Positions 17,521 through 27,569 of a stretch of DNA of 64,000 nt are shown in pieces; the first letter of the stretch is position 1, and each line of letters opens with the position of its first letter. Origin of the DNA: CBDBND01 sp965207985 (GTDB taxonomy: Bacteria > Pseudomonadota > Alphaproteobacteria > Rhodospirillales > Rhodospirillaceae); NCBI GenBank assembly GCA_965207985.1, contig CBDBND010000019.1:66661-130660 (forward strand), written 5' to 3'. The notes under the pieces were generated by a model. That model was not told where the DNA came from. It made no database searches and worked only from the letters and a program-made list of their open reading frames with translations. The position numbers and the translations under genes were made by a program.

Positions 17521-18735
17521 CTAAGCGGGTTTGGTGCCCACGACATTCTTTGGACCGCCGCTGCCCCGAGGATAGATCGCTGCTTCAGGCCCCTCCGCGT
17601 TGAGGATGAATCCAGCCCGACGCATTTCGCCAAAGAAGTCGGAACCGCGATATTCGAGCGTCCAACGCTCGTGGTTCCAGCGATGATTTATCCACATCGA
17701 GACGCGGCCATAGGCTTGCTTCTCCGCCGCGTAGGAGGTGGTCGGGCTGGTGCGGGAGTCGACCGGGAAATAGACCCCGCCCGGACGCACCAAGAGCGCA
17801 GATTCTTGGATGATGTCATACGTCGCCTCCTCAGGCACTTCATGGTGGAGGATGTAAGAGGTGACGATGTCGAAATAGCCGTCGGGAAATCCGGTGTTTT
17901 CCGCTAGGGCATGACGGAAGTTCACATCCACGCCCATGTCAACGGCCCGCATGTGGGCGTAACGCACCATGGGTGCACCGATATCCAAACCCCACACTTC
18001 TGCGTCTGGAAAACGCTTTTTCAACGCAACGGCCCGTTGGCCACAACTGCAGCCCGCATCTAAGATGCGCCGGACCTTGCCATCTGCCGGAACGGGAACG
18101 GCATCCGCCAAACTGACATGCACTTGATCCTGATGATTGCGGCCCATGTAAAAGTTATTGGTGCCGTAGTGATACAAATGCCCGGCAAAGGCGTCACCCG
18201 TATAGCCGCCTGGCTGCATGTGAATTTCATGCTTGGCGTATTCGGGCTCTATGCCCGGGTTCAGTTCCAGAACGCCTGGCCCGGCATTATCAACAGCCTC
18301 CATCTCGGACATGTATGCGTCAAAGTTCCCGTGGAACTCCCGCCGGAGCGCATTCCACATATGCCGCTGTAAGCGAACCCAGCTGTGACCCCGGAAGGCG
18401 ATGACGGGATCGTCCTTAATCAAAGCCGCGGCCGTTTCAAACGATATTTCCTCTCTCGGGTTGATGCCGTTTTCCCGCAGGATTTGGACGGCCCGCCGTT
18501 GCGCCGACCTTATGAGTTGAGTGTTGATCCAAGCGCGCGTAGACGTGCTCATCTCGTCGTAGCTCTCCAGATTCAAGGAAGGCAGTCGCTCGAGAATGCC
18601 TTCCGTACCCCGCGGCTCGACATCAACACTACGGGACAATTTGGCGAAAGCGGATTTCCCGCTCAGCAGTGAAGCGGCGCTTGCGAAACCGCCCAACAGA
18701 CCCCTGGCGTAACGGCGATTGAATATCTTGCTCAT
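17521..18735 (-). CDS. Class I SAM-dependent methyltransferase with Tat-like signal (paralogue 3)
   Basis: 404 residues starting MSKIFNRRYARGLLGGFA, an RR-containing leader ending near SAFAK. The same two-part architecture as paralogue 2 follows: the IEPRG-type segment (VEPRGTEGILERLP), KHEIHMQPGGYTGDAFAG, YHYGTNNFYMG, motif I ILDAGCSCG (motif Asp kept, Leu replaced by Ala), VWGLDIGAPMVRYAHMRAVD, and LVRPGGVYFPVDS. Closest in sequence to paralogue 4. It has its own terminator and a GGGAGGAT ribosome site. The upstream spacer contains IS-B copy 2 about 60 bp before the start, which may affect its promoter. Confidence 0.85.
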   Translation of the reverse strand: MSKIFNRRYARGLLGGFASAASLLSGKSAFAKLSRSVDVEPRGTEGILERLPSLNLESYDEMSTSTRAWINTQLIRSAQRRAVQILRENGINPREEISFETAAALIKDDPVIAFRGHSWVRLQRHMWNALRREFHGNFDAYMSEMEAVDNAGPGVLELNPGIEPEYAKHEIHMQPGGYTGDAFAGHLYHYGTNNFYMGRNHQDQVHVSLADAVPVPADGKVRRILDAGCSCGQRAVALKKRFPDAEVWGLDIGAPMVRYAHMRAVDMGVDVNFRHALAENTGFPDGYFDIVTSYILHHEVPEEATYDIIQESALLVRPGGVYFPVDSRTSPTTSYAAEKQAYGRVSMWINHRWNHERWTLEYRGSDFFGEMRRAGFILNAEGPEAAIYPRGSGGPKNVVGTKPA

Positions 18736-18795
18736 ATCGATCCTCCCGTTGGTCAGGATGGAAAATCAACTAGGCTTTCTTAAGAGTGCGCCTAG

Positions 18796-19639
18796 GGTCT
18801 GTTGACATTTAGTGGATTCCCAATGTCGCGGAAAAGTGATTCAAGCCTCCTTTTGCAAGGAGTGTTTGATGAAGTCAGAGCGTTTTGTGATCACGGACAA
18901 TGTTTGGGAGAAAATTTGGCGTCATCTACCGGGCAAGGCGACGGACCGTGGCGTGACGGCGGCGGACAACCGCCTGTTTTTGGAGGCGGTTTTGTGGCGG
19001 GTGCGCGCAGGGTCGCCGTGGCGCGCTCTGCCCCCGGCGTTCGGCAATTGGAACAGCGTCTTCCAGCGCTTTCGCCGATGGGCGAAGAAGGGTGTCTTCG
19101 AGCGGCTGTTCGAGGAGTTGTCGGCGGAACCGGATTTCGAATATGCCCTCATCGACGCCACCATCGTCAGCGTTCACCAGAAGGCGAGCGGCGCAAAAGG
19201 GGGACTCAAAATCAGGCCATCGGCCGATCACGGGGCGGATTGACCACCAAGATCATCGCCCTGGTCGACGCACTGGGGTGTCTGGTCCGCTTCGTGCTGC
19301 TCCCTGGCCAGCGCCACGACATGATGGGCGTCCAGCCGTTGATCGACGACGTTCACTTCGATGCCCTCATCGCCGACAAGGCATTCGATGCCGGCTGGCT
19401 GCGAGAGCAACTGGACCAACGTGGCGCAAGCGCCGTCATTCCCTCGCTCGCCAACAGGAAGCGGCCGGCGGCCTACGACAAGCACATGTACCGCTGGCGA
19501 CATCTGATCGAAAACTACTTCGCCAAGATCAAGGAATTCCGTGGCATCGCAACACGCTACGACAAGACCGACATCAGCTGCGCCGCAAACTGCAACCTCG
19601 TCGAAACCATCATCGCCATGCGTTAAATGTCAACAGACC
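18796..19639 (+). mobile_element. IS-B copy 2 (IS5 family, 844 bp), intact with CTAG target duplication
   Basis: Terminal repeats GGTCTGTTGACATTTA are perfectly inverted; CTAG flanks both sides (18792-18795 and 19640-19643). Only isolated bases differ from copy 1 (for example TAC to TGC in the second frame near 19578). It sits between methyltransferase paralogues 3 and 4, in non-coding DNA. Confidence 0.92.
18869..19626 (+). CDS. IS5-family transposase (IS-B copy 2), -1 frameshift product
   Basis: Same organisation as copy 1: first frame 18869-19243, second frame to 19626, with the A4G5 slippery run at 19195-19203. A Tyr-to-Cys change (ISCAANCN instead of ISYAANCN) is the only protein difference noticed. 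Likely functional. Confidence 0.88.
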
Positions 19640-19681
19640 CTAGTCCCAATCGTCAGCAATAGATATGTATGCGGGCATAAC

Positions 19682-19719
19682 AAAGGGCGGTCCCATCTGC
19701 GTCTGAAACCGCCCTTTTT
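19682..19719 (-). terminator. Hairpin terminator after methyltransferase paralogue 4
   Basis: Stem AAAGGGCGGT / ACCGCCCTTT with a T-run on the plus side and a weaker TTTGTTA tail on the minus side, 20 bp after the stop at 19737. Confidence 0.65.
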
Positions 19720-19736
19720 ATTGTCGAAACTAAAAA

Positions 19737-20948
19737 TTAAGCCGGTTTGGTGCCCAAGATGTTCCTAAAGCCTCGGCCACCTCTGGGATAGGTTTCGGCT
19801 TCCGGCCCGTCAGAATTGAGAATGAAGCCAGCCCGGCGCATTTCACCAAAGAAATCCGCTGCCTGGTATTCCAAACTCCAGCGCTCATGGTTCCAGCGGT
19901 GAATCATCCAGCCGCGGACCCGTCCCATGGCGGTCTTGTCGCGCCGCTTGCGGGAGGGGCTGGTGTGGGTGTCTACAGGGAAATACACCCCACCCGGGCG
20001 CACCAGGCGCGCGGATTCCTGAATGATCTTGTAGGTCGCGGATGCCGGCACTTCGTGGTGCATGATGTAAGAGGTAACAATATCGAAGTAGCCGTCAGGG
20101 AAGCCGGTATCTTCGGCCAAGGCGTGACGGAAGTTCACATCCACACCCATATCGACGGCGCGCATGTGAGCATACCGCACCATGGGCGCACCGATGTCCA
20201 AACCCCACACTTCCGCATCGGGGAACCGCTGCTTTAAGGCCACAACCTGCTGGCCACAGCTGCACCCCGCATCGAGGATGCGCCGCACCTTACCATCCGC
20301 CGGAACCGACAGGTTGTTGGCTAGGCGATAGTGGACTTCGTCCTGATAGTTGCGGCCGTTGTAAAAATTATTGGTGCCGTAATGATACAAATGACCGGCA
20401 AATTCATCGCCGGTGTATCCGCCTGGCTGCATATGAATTTCGTGTTTGGCGTATTTAGGCTCGATACCCGGATTGAGCTCCAGCACACCTGGCCCTGCGT
20501 TATCCGCCGCTTCCATTTCGCTCATGTAAGCGTCGTAATTACCGTGGAACTCCCGGTACAACTCATGCCACATGTGCCGCTGCAGGCGCTGCCAAGACGA
20601 ACCATGGAACATAATGATGGGGTCGTCCTGCAATAACTCGATCGCAGTATCGAGTGGAATTTCGTCATTGGGATTGATGCCGTTGGCCCGCAAGATCTGT
20701 GCGGCGCGGCGCTGGGCAGCGCGGCCCATATCTTCGCTGATGAATGTGCGAAGACTGGTGCTCATCTCGTCGTAGCTTTCCAGGTTTAAGGTCGGCAAGC
20801 GTTCGAGAATGCCTTCCATGCCCCGTGGCTCAATATCCGCATCACCGGCAAGCTTGGCAAACGCGGATTTCCCGCTCAGCAATGCTGCAGTACTTGCAAT
20901 ACCGCCAAAAAGTCCCATTGCAGAACGGCGATTGAAAATATGGCTCAT
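19737..20948 (-). CDS. Class I SAM-dependent methyltransferase with Tat-like signal (paralogue 4)
   Basis: Start at 20948 (MSHIFNRRSAMGLFGG) because GGGAGGA lies just upstream and it aligns with the other paralogues; a longer form from 20990 is unlikely. 403 residues with leader ending near SAFAK, IEPRGMEGILERLP, KHEIHMQPGGYTGDEFAG, YHYGTNNFYNG, ILDAGCSCG, VWGLDIGAPMVRYAHMRAVD, LVRPGGVYFPVD and a C-terminal NILGTKPA. Residue differences from paralogue 3 are concentrated in the N-terminal third and the region after the SAM motifs. It lies about 100 bp downstream of mfd on the same strand. Confidence 0.85.
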   Translation of the reverse strand: MSHIFNRRSAMGLFGGIASTAALLSGKSAFAKLAGDADIEPRGMEGILERLPTLNLESYDEMSTSLRTFISEDMGRAAQRRAAQILRANGINPNDEIPLDTAIELLQDDPIIMFHGSSWQRLQRHMWHELYREFHGNYDAYMSEMEAADNAGPGVLELNPGIEPKYAKHEIHMQPGGYTGDEFAGHLYHYGTNNFYNGRNYQDEVHYRLANNLSVPADGKVRRILDAGCSCGQQVVALKQRFPDAEVWGLDIGAPMVRYAHMRAVDMGVDVNFRHALAEDTGFPDGYFDIVTSYIMHHEVPASATYKIIQESARLVRPGGVYFPVDTHTSPSRKRRDKTAMGRVRGWMIHRWNHERWSLEYQAADFFGEMRRAGFILNSDGPEAETYPRGGRGFRNILGTKPA

Positions 20949-21045
20949 AATAGTCCTCCCGGATTTCTGTAAGGCAGGCGCAATGAACACAGCTAAGACA
21001 AGTGTGCGCCTTTACTGCCAGGACAGCAATGGCCTTTGCGGAAAT

Positions 21046-24000
21046 TCAGCCTGCGGTTGCCAAATCCGCCAGATGCCCTAACGTGTGTTTCACCCCGGTC
21101 ATGCGCTCATCCACTGATTGCCACGGCCGCATGACAACAATCTTGTGGTCGGGTCTCACTTTTACCGTTTCTGCCTGTTGAGAAATGTAGTCCACCAAAC
21201 CGGCTGGATTTGGGAACGTATTGTTGAACAGGGAAAGCACGGCCCCCTTTGGCCCTGCATCCACCTTTTCCACGTGGGCGCGACGGCAAAGGGCTTTGAT
21301 GGCGACGACATTGAGCAGATTTTCAACGGCAGACGGCATTTGCCCAAACCGGTCTTCCAGCTCCTCAGCGAAATCATCAATGTCAGCCTGATCCTTGAGA
21401 TCGGCCGCGCGCCGGTAAAGAGCAAGGCGGGCGCCGAGGTCTTTAACGTAATCCTCGGGAATGAGAACGGGCGCACCCAGTGTAATTTGCGGTGAAAAGG
21501 CTTCCTTTTCGCTGACAGATTCGCCGCTGCCCTCTTCCCTGGCCGACGCAACCGCTTCCTCAAGTAATTGTTGATAAAGCTCGACGCCGACTTCCCGGAT
21601 ATGGCCCGACTGTTCGTCGCCAAGCAGATTACCGGCACCACGAATATCCAGATCATGGCTGGCAAGGGAAAAGCCTGCGCCCAGACTGTCCAGGGTCTGC
21701 ATAACGTCCAACCGTTTTTCCGCCGACACTGTGAGTTTCTTGCCGGTGGGAACCGTCAAGTAAGCGTAAGCGCGGGTCTTTGACCGGCCGACCCGTCCGC
21801 GCAACTGATACAATTGCGAAAGTCCGAACATATCGGACCGGTGAATAACGATGGTGTTCACCCGGGGCAGGTCCAAGCCTGATTCAATAATGTTGGTGGC
21901 GATCAAGACGTCAAACTTCCCGTCGGCGAAGGCTGTCATGACGTCTTCCAAGGCTGTCGGCGGCATCTGCCCATGGGCCACGGCGAAGGCAACTTCGGGA
22001 ACCAAGGTCTCAAGCTGTTCCGCGACCACATCGAGGTCTTTCACCCGCGGACAGACATAGAAACACTGCCCACCGCGGTGTCGCTCCCGCATGATGGCTT
22101 CACGGACAACCACCGGATCGTACGGCAATAGGAATGTCCGAATGGCGAGGCGATCGACAGGCGGAGTTGCAATCAAACTGAGATCGCGAACGCCGGTTAA
22201 GGCCATTTGCAAAGTACGCGGGATGGGTGTTGCCGTCAGGGTTAGCACATGCACATCGGCTTTGAGTTGCTTAAGCCGCTCCTTGTGGGCGACCCCGAAG
22301 TGCTGTTCTTCATCGACGACCAGTACCCCGAGATTGGCGAACTCGACGGACTTTGACAGCAGGGCGTGGGTGCCGATGACAATGTCGATGACGCCTGATT
22401 TAAGACCCTCGCGCACACCGGCTGCGGTCTTGGGATTCACCAGCCGCGACAACTGGGCAATCTTGACCGGGAAACCTTCAAATCGTTCGGTGAAAGTGGC
22501 GAAGTGCTGGCGCGCCAGCAACGTAGTCGGCACGACAATCGCCACCTGGACCCCGGTCAGCGCGGCGATGAAAGCGGCGCGCAACGCGACTTCCGTTTTT
22601 CCGAAGCCAACATCGCCGCACACCAGGCGGTCCATGGGCCGGCCTTTAATAAAATCTTCCAACACGTCGCCAATGGCGCGTTCCTGATCGTCGGTTTCAC
22701 TAAAGGGAAAGCGGGCACAGAACTCGTCGTAAGCTCCTTCCGGCGGAATAAATGTTTCAGCCGGCTTGAGCTCCCGCTCAGCCGCCACCCGGATAAGCTG
22801 CTCGGCCATTTCCCGGATACGTTCTTTGAGCTTGGCTTTGCGCGCCTGCCAGGCAACGCCGCCCAACTTATCGAGAATGATCCCGTCCTGCTCGGCGCCG
22901 AACCGGGACAGCACATCAATGTTCTCGACTGGGACAAACAGCCGGTCGTCGCCCTGATAAAGCACTTTCAGGCAATCGTGGGGCGCGCCTCCCACTTCAA
23001 TGGTTTCAAGACCGCCATAGCGGCCGATACCGTGATCCAGATGAACGACCAGGTCCCCGTCTCCGAGCTGGGACGCATCGGCAATGAACGCATCGGCCTT
23101 CCGTTTGCGCGCTTTGCGGGCAAGCCGTTCACCGAGGAGGTCCTGTTCGGTGATGAGGGCAATGTCTTTGGTGACAAAGCCGCGTCCCAAGCCCAGCACG
23201 ATGACGGAAACATTCGTACCGGCCTCCTCGGTGATGTCCGCATAGGTTTCAAATGATTTGGCGTTCGCAAGTCCGTGGTCATGGAGGAGCCCGAGCAACC
23301 GCCGCCCCGATCCTTGGGAGTGAGCAGCCAAGATAACCTGACGGCTGCTTTCTTGAAGCTCAGCCGCATGATCCTTGAACGCGTCGAAGACGTTGGCGTC
23401 CGGTCTGGTGCGAACTTCGGCGAAATCTCTGCCCAAACGGCCTCCGAAATCGATTGAAAAGTCATCCACATCGGCTGCCGCAAAGGGCTGTAAAGAAGAA
23501 GGCGTGTGCGCCGTCAGGAGATCTGACCATTCCTTTTCTGAGACAAATAGGCGTTCCGGCGGAACCGGATGATAAGGAGCCCCTGCATCCTCCAAGCCTA
23601 GTTTTTTACCGCAGCTGGCGGGATCGACCGCGCGCCGGTTCTCATAGTAGTCACGGATGAGCTCGATCCGCGCGGTAATGGCCACCTCTAGTTGATGATC
23701 GAGAGTGACAGAGGCGCCCGGCAGATAGGAAAATGCCGTTTCCAGTTTTGGATGGAACAAGGGCAGCCAATGCTCCATGCCGGGATAGCTTTGTCCGCTT
23801 GAGACGGCCTCATACAGCGGGTCCGTGCCTGATACGGCGCCGAATAATTCACGATAACCGCTGCGAAAACGCTCGATGGCTTCGCTGGACAGAATGGTCT
23901 CGCTCATGGGTTTGAGACGGAGGGATTTCAGACTGCCGATGGTGCGCTGACTGACAGGATCAAACGTGCGCAGCCCCTCCACTTCATCGCCGAAGAGATC

Positions 24001-24546
24001 AATACGGACGGGATCATCATGACCCGGTGGATAGAGATCGATCAGGCCGCCACGTACCGCATATTCACCCGGCTCCATGACCAGTTCAGCGCGCAAATAC
24101 CCATTACGGGTGAGCTCATCGATAAAGGCGTCAGTATCCAGACGAGAACCCTTGCTGATGTCCCGGGCCATACCGCGGAATGATGCAACGGGTGGAACCC
24201 TTTGCAAGACAGCGCTGGCCGTGGTGATTAGCAGCCGTGGATTTTTGTCCTGCTCCAGCCCAACTGTCGCCAGCTTCAATAGAACATCCATGCGCTGAGC
24301 AACGACATCCGCATGGGGGGAAACCCGGTCATAGGGCAAGCAATCCCAAGCCGGAAATGCCATGATCTCAATGTCTGGGGCAAAGAATGCAAGGCACTCC
24401 GTTAGGGTGGTCAGCCGAATATCATCGCTTGCTATGTGAACGTGCCCGGAGTCCGCCTCCCTTGCTTTCTCCGCCAAAACAAAAGCATCAGCCCCCTCCG
24501 GCGCCCCAGCAATGACTGCTTTTTTGGCATGGATGATTTCGTTCAT
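21046..24546 (-). CDS. mfd: Transcription-repair coupling factor Mfd
   Basis: 1166 residues, normal Mfd length. Order seen: UvrB-homology region at the N-terminus (FPAWDCLPYDRVSPH, GGLIDLYPPG), RNA-polymerase-interacting CarD-like domain (GDLVVHLDHGIGRYGGLE, DRLFVPVENIDVLSRFG), then RecG-like SF2 translocase with Walker A GDVGFGKTE, DEEQHFG box, TATPIPRTLQMA, and the QLRGRVGRS motif, followed by the TRCF C-terminal domain. Mfd removes stalled RNA polymerase at lesions and recruits UvrA. The gene is 4 bp downstream of sdhE. Intact. Confidence 0.97.
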   Translation of the reverse strand: MNEIIHAKKAVIAGAPEGADAFVLAEKAREADSGHVHIASDDIRLTTLTECLAFFAPDIEIMAFPAWDCLPYDRVSPHADVVAQRMDVLLKLATVGLEQDKNPRLLITTASAVLQRVPPVASFRGMARDISKGSRLDTDAFIDELTRNGYLRAELVMEPGEYAVRGGLIDLYPPGHDDPVRIDLFGDEVEGLRTFDPVSQRTIGSLKSLRLKPMSETILSSEAIERFRSGYRELFGAVSGTDPLYEAVSSGQSYPGMEHWLPLFHPKLETAFSYLPGASVTLDHQLEVAITARIELIRDYYENRRAVDPASCGKKLGLEDAGAPYHPVPPERLFVSEKEWSDLLTAHTPSSLQPFAAADVDDFSIDFGGRLGRDFAEVRTRPDANVFDAFKDHAAELQESSRQVILAAHSQGSGRRLLGLLHDHGLANAKSFETYADITEEAGTNVSVIVLGLGRGFVTKDIALITEQDLLGERLARKARKRKADAFIADASQLGDGDLVVHLDHGIGRYGGLETIEVGGAPHDCLKVLYQGDDRLFVPVENIDVLSRFGAEQDGIILDKLGGVAWQARKAKLKERIREMAEQLIRVAAERELKPAETFIPPEGAYDEFCARFPFSETDDQERAIGDVLEDFIKGRPMDRLVCGDVGFGKTEVALRAAFIAALTGVQVAIVVPTTLLARQHFATFTERFEGFPVKIAQLSRLVNPKTAAGVREGLKSGVIDIVIGTHALLSKSVEFANLGVLVVDEEQHFGVAHKERLKQLKADVHVLTLTATPIPRTLQMALTGVRDLSLIATPPVDRLAIRTFLLPYDPVVVREAIMRERHRGGQCFYVCPRVKDLDVVAEQLETLVPEVAFAVAHGQMPPTALEDVMTAFADGKFDVLIATNIIESGLDLPRVNTIVIHRSDMFGLSQLYQLRGRVGRSKTRAYAYLTVPTGKKLTVSAEKRLDVMQTLDSLGAGFSLASHDLDIRGAGNLLGDEQSGHIREVGVELYQQLLEEAVASAREEGSGESVSEKEAFSPQITLGAPVLIPEDYVKDLGARLALYRRAADLKDQADIDDFAEELEDRFGQMPSAVENLLNVVAIKALCRRAHVEKVDAGPKGAVLSLFNNTFPNPAGLVDYISQQAETVKVRPDHKIVVMRPWQSVDERMTGVKHTLGHLADLATAG

Positions 24547-24550
24547 TTTC

Positions 24551-24826
24551 TCAATCGCTTAGAAGACCTTGCTGATACTCTTTGATAAGCGAAAGGATGT
24601 CCCACGTTTCGTCGACAGGCATGGGCTGACGGCCACGGAGCCAATCCATCACATCCGCATCCGGACAATCCAGTACGCGCTCTAAGGAGTCCCGCTGGAT
24701 GTCGGTCAAGGTGTCGACGTTCTCGGTGACGAAGCCGCCGATAATGGCATCGGCCTCCTTTGTTCCCCGGTGAGTCGCCCGGTAAATCAAGCGCTTATTT
24801 TGAATGTCCCGCTCAGTCTCAGCCAC
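24551..24826 (-). CDS. sdhE: Succinate dehydrogenase flavinylation factor SdhE (SDHAF2 family)
   Basis: 91 residues with the RGxxE motif (R20-G-T-K-E24) and WL/W residues of the five-helix SdhE/YgfY fold (CPDADVMDWLRG, DILSLIKEYQ). It promotes covalent FAD attachment to SdhA. Start MAETERDIQNKRLIYRATHRGTKE matches the family length. Sits between recG (divergent) and mfd (4 bp downstream), an arrangement common in alphaproteobacteria. Confidence 0.93.
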   Translation of the reverse strand: MAETERDIQNKRLIYRATHRGTKEADAIIGGFVTENVDTLTDIQRDSLERVLDCPDADVMDWLRGRQPMPVDETWDILSLIKEYQQGLLSD

Positions 24827-24979
24827 AATGTTCGCGCCTTATATTCCGCTAGGCAGAATCCATTCCGCCGGCTCAAGCTCTTGGGATGTTTTTCCCCGCA
24901 AGCCGCCGGTCCGATGGCAGGGTATATACGCCTGCGGCCGGCTTCGCAAACCCGCAGAATTAGGTGACACTGAAGCGCT

Positions 24980-27082
24980 ATGGCGTTGAGACCGACTGTT
25001 TTGAATCCGCTGTTTGCCGACGTCACCAGCCTTGCCGGTGTCGGCCCCCGCATCGCCAAGCTGATGGCGAAATTGGCTGGGACGAAACTGATCGATCTGA
25101 TCTGGCACCTGCCGAGTGGCATCGTCGATCGGCGGTTTTCACCAAAGGTAGGAGATGCCCCGGCGGGCCGCATCTGTACGCTGGTCGTCGATGTGCTTGC
25201 CCACAGTCCGCCCCCATCGCGAAATTCGCGCCTGCCCTACAAAGTGACCTGCGGCGATGATACCGGTCGCATCACTTTGACGTTTTTCCATGCGCAAAAG
25301 GACTATCTCACTCAAGTCCTGCCCGAAGGTGAACAACGGGTGATCAGCGGCAAGGTTGAGGTCTACGACGGGCAACGGCAGATGGCTCACCCGGACCACA
25401 TTGTTCCCGTCAGCCAGATGGAAGCGATCCAAAGGGTGGAACCGGTCTATCCCCTCACCGCCGGGCTATCCCCAAAGACTTTGGCCAAAGCGATCGCTGG
25501 CGCCTTGGACCACCTTCCCGACCTTTCGGAATGGCTGGACACAGCACAAATCGACCGTGACCAGTGGCCGGACTGGAAGTCGGCTTTAGGCCAGGTTCAT
25601 CATCCGGAGTCAGAGTCCGACTTGGACCCCCAGGCGACACTGCGGCAACGCCTCGCCTATGACGAGTTGTTGTCAAACCAATTGGCTTTGGCACTTGTCC
25701 GGGCCAAGTCGCGCAAGTTGTCCGGCTGGGTCATCAAAGGCGATGGGTCGAAGAGGGACAAGGTTATCAATGCCCTGCCCTACACTCTTACGGGCGCACA
25801 GACGCGGACCTTAGGCGAAATCGATGCCGACTTGGGCTCGGACACCCGCATGCTACGGCTGCTGCAAGGCGACGTGGGGAGCGGGAAAACCGTTGTTGCC
25901 CTGCTTGCCATGCTGTCCGCTGTGGAAGCCGGCGGTCAAGCGACCCTTATGGCGCCGACAGAAATTCTCGCCCAGCAGCATTTTGAAACCTTGCAACCTC
26001 TGTGCAACGCGGCTGGTATATCCATTGCGCTGCTGACCGGCCGGGTTAAAGGAAAAAACCGCGACGCCAGGCTTGCCGATGTGGCTAACGGAACGACCAC
26101 CATTGTCGTCGGCACCCATGCTTTGTTCCAAAAAGACGTCGCCTTCAAGGACCTCATGCTTGCCGTGGTCGATGAGCAACACCGGTTTGGTGTTCATCAA
26201 CGATTGGAATTGGCGCAAAAAGGCCGTGGCGTCGACATGCTGGTGATGACCGCAACACCCATTCCCCGCACGCTCACTCTCACCGCCTATGGCGATATGG
26301 ACGTCTCCCGCTTGGACGAGAAACCCCCAGGACGGCAGCCCGCAGACACCCGTCTGGTCAATCTGGACCGCTTGGCAGAAACGATGGCCGCGGTGCAACG
26401 GGCCATCGACGGCGGAGCCAAGGTGTATTGGGTCTGCCCGTTGGTCGAAGAGTCGGAAGTCACAGACCTCGCCGCCGCCGAGCAACGGCACAAACATCTT
26501 AAGGAAATACTTGGTGACAAAGTCGCGCTGGTGCATGGCCAGATGAAAAGCACAGATAAGGACTCGGCCATGGCCGCCTTCGCCGGCGATGACTCGCGAG
26601 GTCCTAAGGTTCTGGTCGCCACCACGGTCATCGAGGTGGGTGTGGATGTTCCTGAAGCAACAGTGATGGTGGTCGAACACGCCGAACGCTTTGGATTGGC
26701 ACAATTGCATCAACTGCGTGGCCGGATTGGGCGTGGCGAGCGGGCCTCGACCTGCTTATTACTGTATCAGGCTCCACTGACGGAAACGGCCAAAGCGCGT
26801 CTCAATATTTTGCGCGAAACGGAAGACGGTTTCGTCATTGCCGAAGAGGATCTGAGGCTCAGAGGCGGCGGCGAAGTGCTTGGCACACGGCAAAGCGGTC
26901 TGCCGGAGTTTCGTCTGGCCGACATTGCTGTCCATGCCGACCTGCTGATGATGGCCCGGGACGATACCAAACTCATCCTCGAACGGGATCCAGATCTAAG
27001 TTCGGAGCGCGGCGAAGCCTTGCGCACGTTGCTTTATCTGTTCGAGCAGGACGCAGCCATTCAAACCTTGCGGTCCGGATGA
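24980..27082 (+). CDS. recG: ATP-dependent DNA helicase RecG
   Basis: 700 residues. An N-terminal wedge/OB domain (about 1-240; VVDVLAHSPPP, DDTGRITLTFFHAQKDYL) precedes the SF2 motor: GDVGSGKTV (Walker A), DEQHRFGVHQR, MTATPIPRTLTLTAYGDMD, and QLRGRIGRG with HAERFGLAQLH. RecG reverses stalled forks and processes branched DNA. Start at 24980 (MALRPTVLNPLF). It is divergent from sdhE across about 150 bp that should hold both promoters. Its TGA overlaps the next ATG. Confidence 0.97.
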   Translation: MALRPTVLNPLFADVTSLAGVGPRIAKLMAKLAGTKLIDLIWHLPSGIVDRRFSPKVGDAPAGRICTLVVDVLAHSPPPSRNSRLPYKVTCGDDTGRITLTFFHAQKDYLTQVLPEGEQRVISGKVEVYDGQRQMAHPDHIVPVSQMEAIQRVEPVYPLTAGLSPKTLAKAIAGALDHLPDLSEWLDTAQIDRDQWPDWKSALGQVHHPESESDLDPQATLRQRLAYDELLSNQLALALVRAKSRKLSGWVIKGDGSKRDKVINALPYTLTGAQTRTLGEIDADLGSDTRMLRLLQGDVGSGKTVVALLAMLSAVEAGGQATLMAPTEILAQQHFETLQPLCNAAGISIALLTGRVKGKNRDARLADVANGTTTIVVGTHALFQKDVAFKDLMLAVVDEQHRFGVHQRLELAQKGRGVDMLVMTATPIPRTLTLTAYGDMDVSRLDEKPPGRQPADTRLVNLDRLAETMAAVQRAIDGGAKVYWVCPLVEESEVTDLAAAEQRHKHLKEILGDKVALVHGQMKSTDKDSAMAAFAGDDSRGPKVLVATTVIEVGVDVPEATVMVVEHAERFGLAQLHQLRGRIGRGERASTCLLLYQAPLTETAKARLNILRETEDGFVIAEEDLRLRGGGEVLGTRQSGLPEFRLADIAVHADLLMMARDDTKLILERDPDLSSERGEALRTLLYLFEQDAAIQTLRSG

Positions 27083-27534
27083 TCCGACGGGAAAGTGTCA
27101 GCGCTATGAGTGAAAGTTTACCTGTGGTCGGTGTCGGCGTGGTTGTCCTCAACGACCACAATGAAGTGCTGCTGATTCGCCGTGGGTCAGAACCCAATAT
27201 CGGCATGTGGACCATCCCCGGCGGCCGGCAAGAACCCGGTGAAACATTAGCCCAAACCGCGCACCGGGAGATCGAAGAGGAAACCGGCGTTGAAATCGGG
27301 CCGCCGCAATTGATCGACGTGGTCGATCTCATTCGCAACAACGATGACGGCTCCTTAGCGCGTCATTACACCTTAATTGACTACGTCGCGCAGTACATCG
27401 GCGGAGACCCGCGGCCCGGCGGAGACGCAGATGCGGTTGAATGGGTTCCTGTGGCCGACATCGAAAACCGTATATCGTGGTCTGAAACCCTCCGTATCAT
27501 CAGGGAGGCAGTGACGCTCCTTGATAAAGGGTAA
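27079..27534 (+). CDS. NUDIX hydrolase
   Basis: Up to 151 residues. The Nudix box is complete: GGRQEPGETLAQTAHREIEE then ETGVEIG (G-x5-E-x7-REUxEExGU). Such enzymes cleave nucleoside-diphosphate derivatives; similarity to ADP-ribose pyrophosphatase or 8-oxo-dGTP cleaners cannot be resolved. Two possible starts: ATG 27079, overlapping the recG stop by four bases, or ATG 27106 (MSESLPVVGVGVVV), which starts right at the fold. Confidence 0.88.
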   Translation: MIRRESVSAMSESLPVVGVGVVVLNDHNEVLLIRRGSEPNIGMWTIPGGRQEPGETLAQTAHREIEEETGVEIGPPQLIDVVDLIRNNDDGSLARHYTLIDYVAQYIGGDPRPGGDADAVEWVPVADIENRISWSETLRIIREAVTLLDKG

Positions 27535-27569
27535 TTGTCACCGCGCCCGAGAACGCTTACATACGGACC

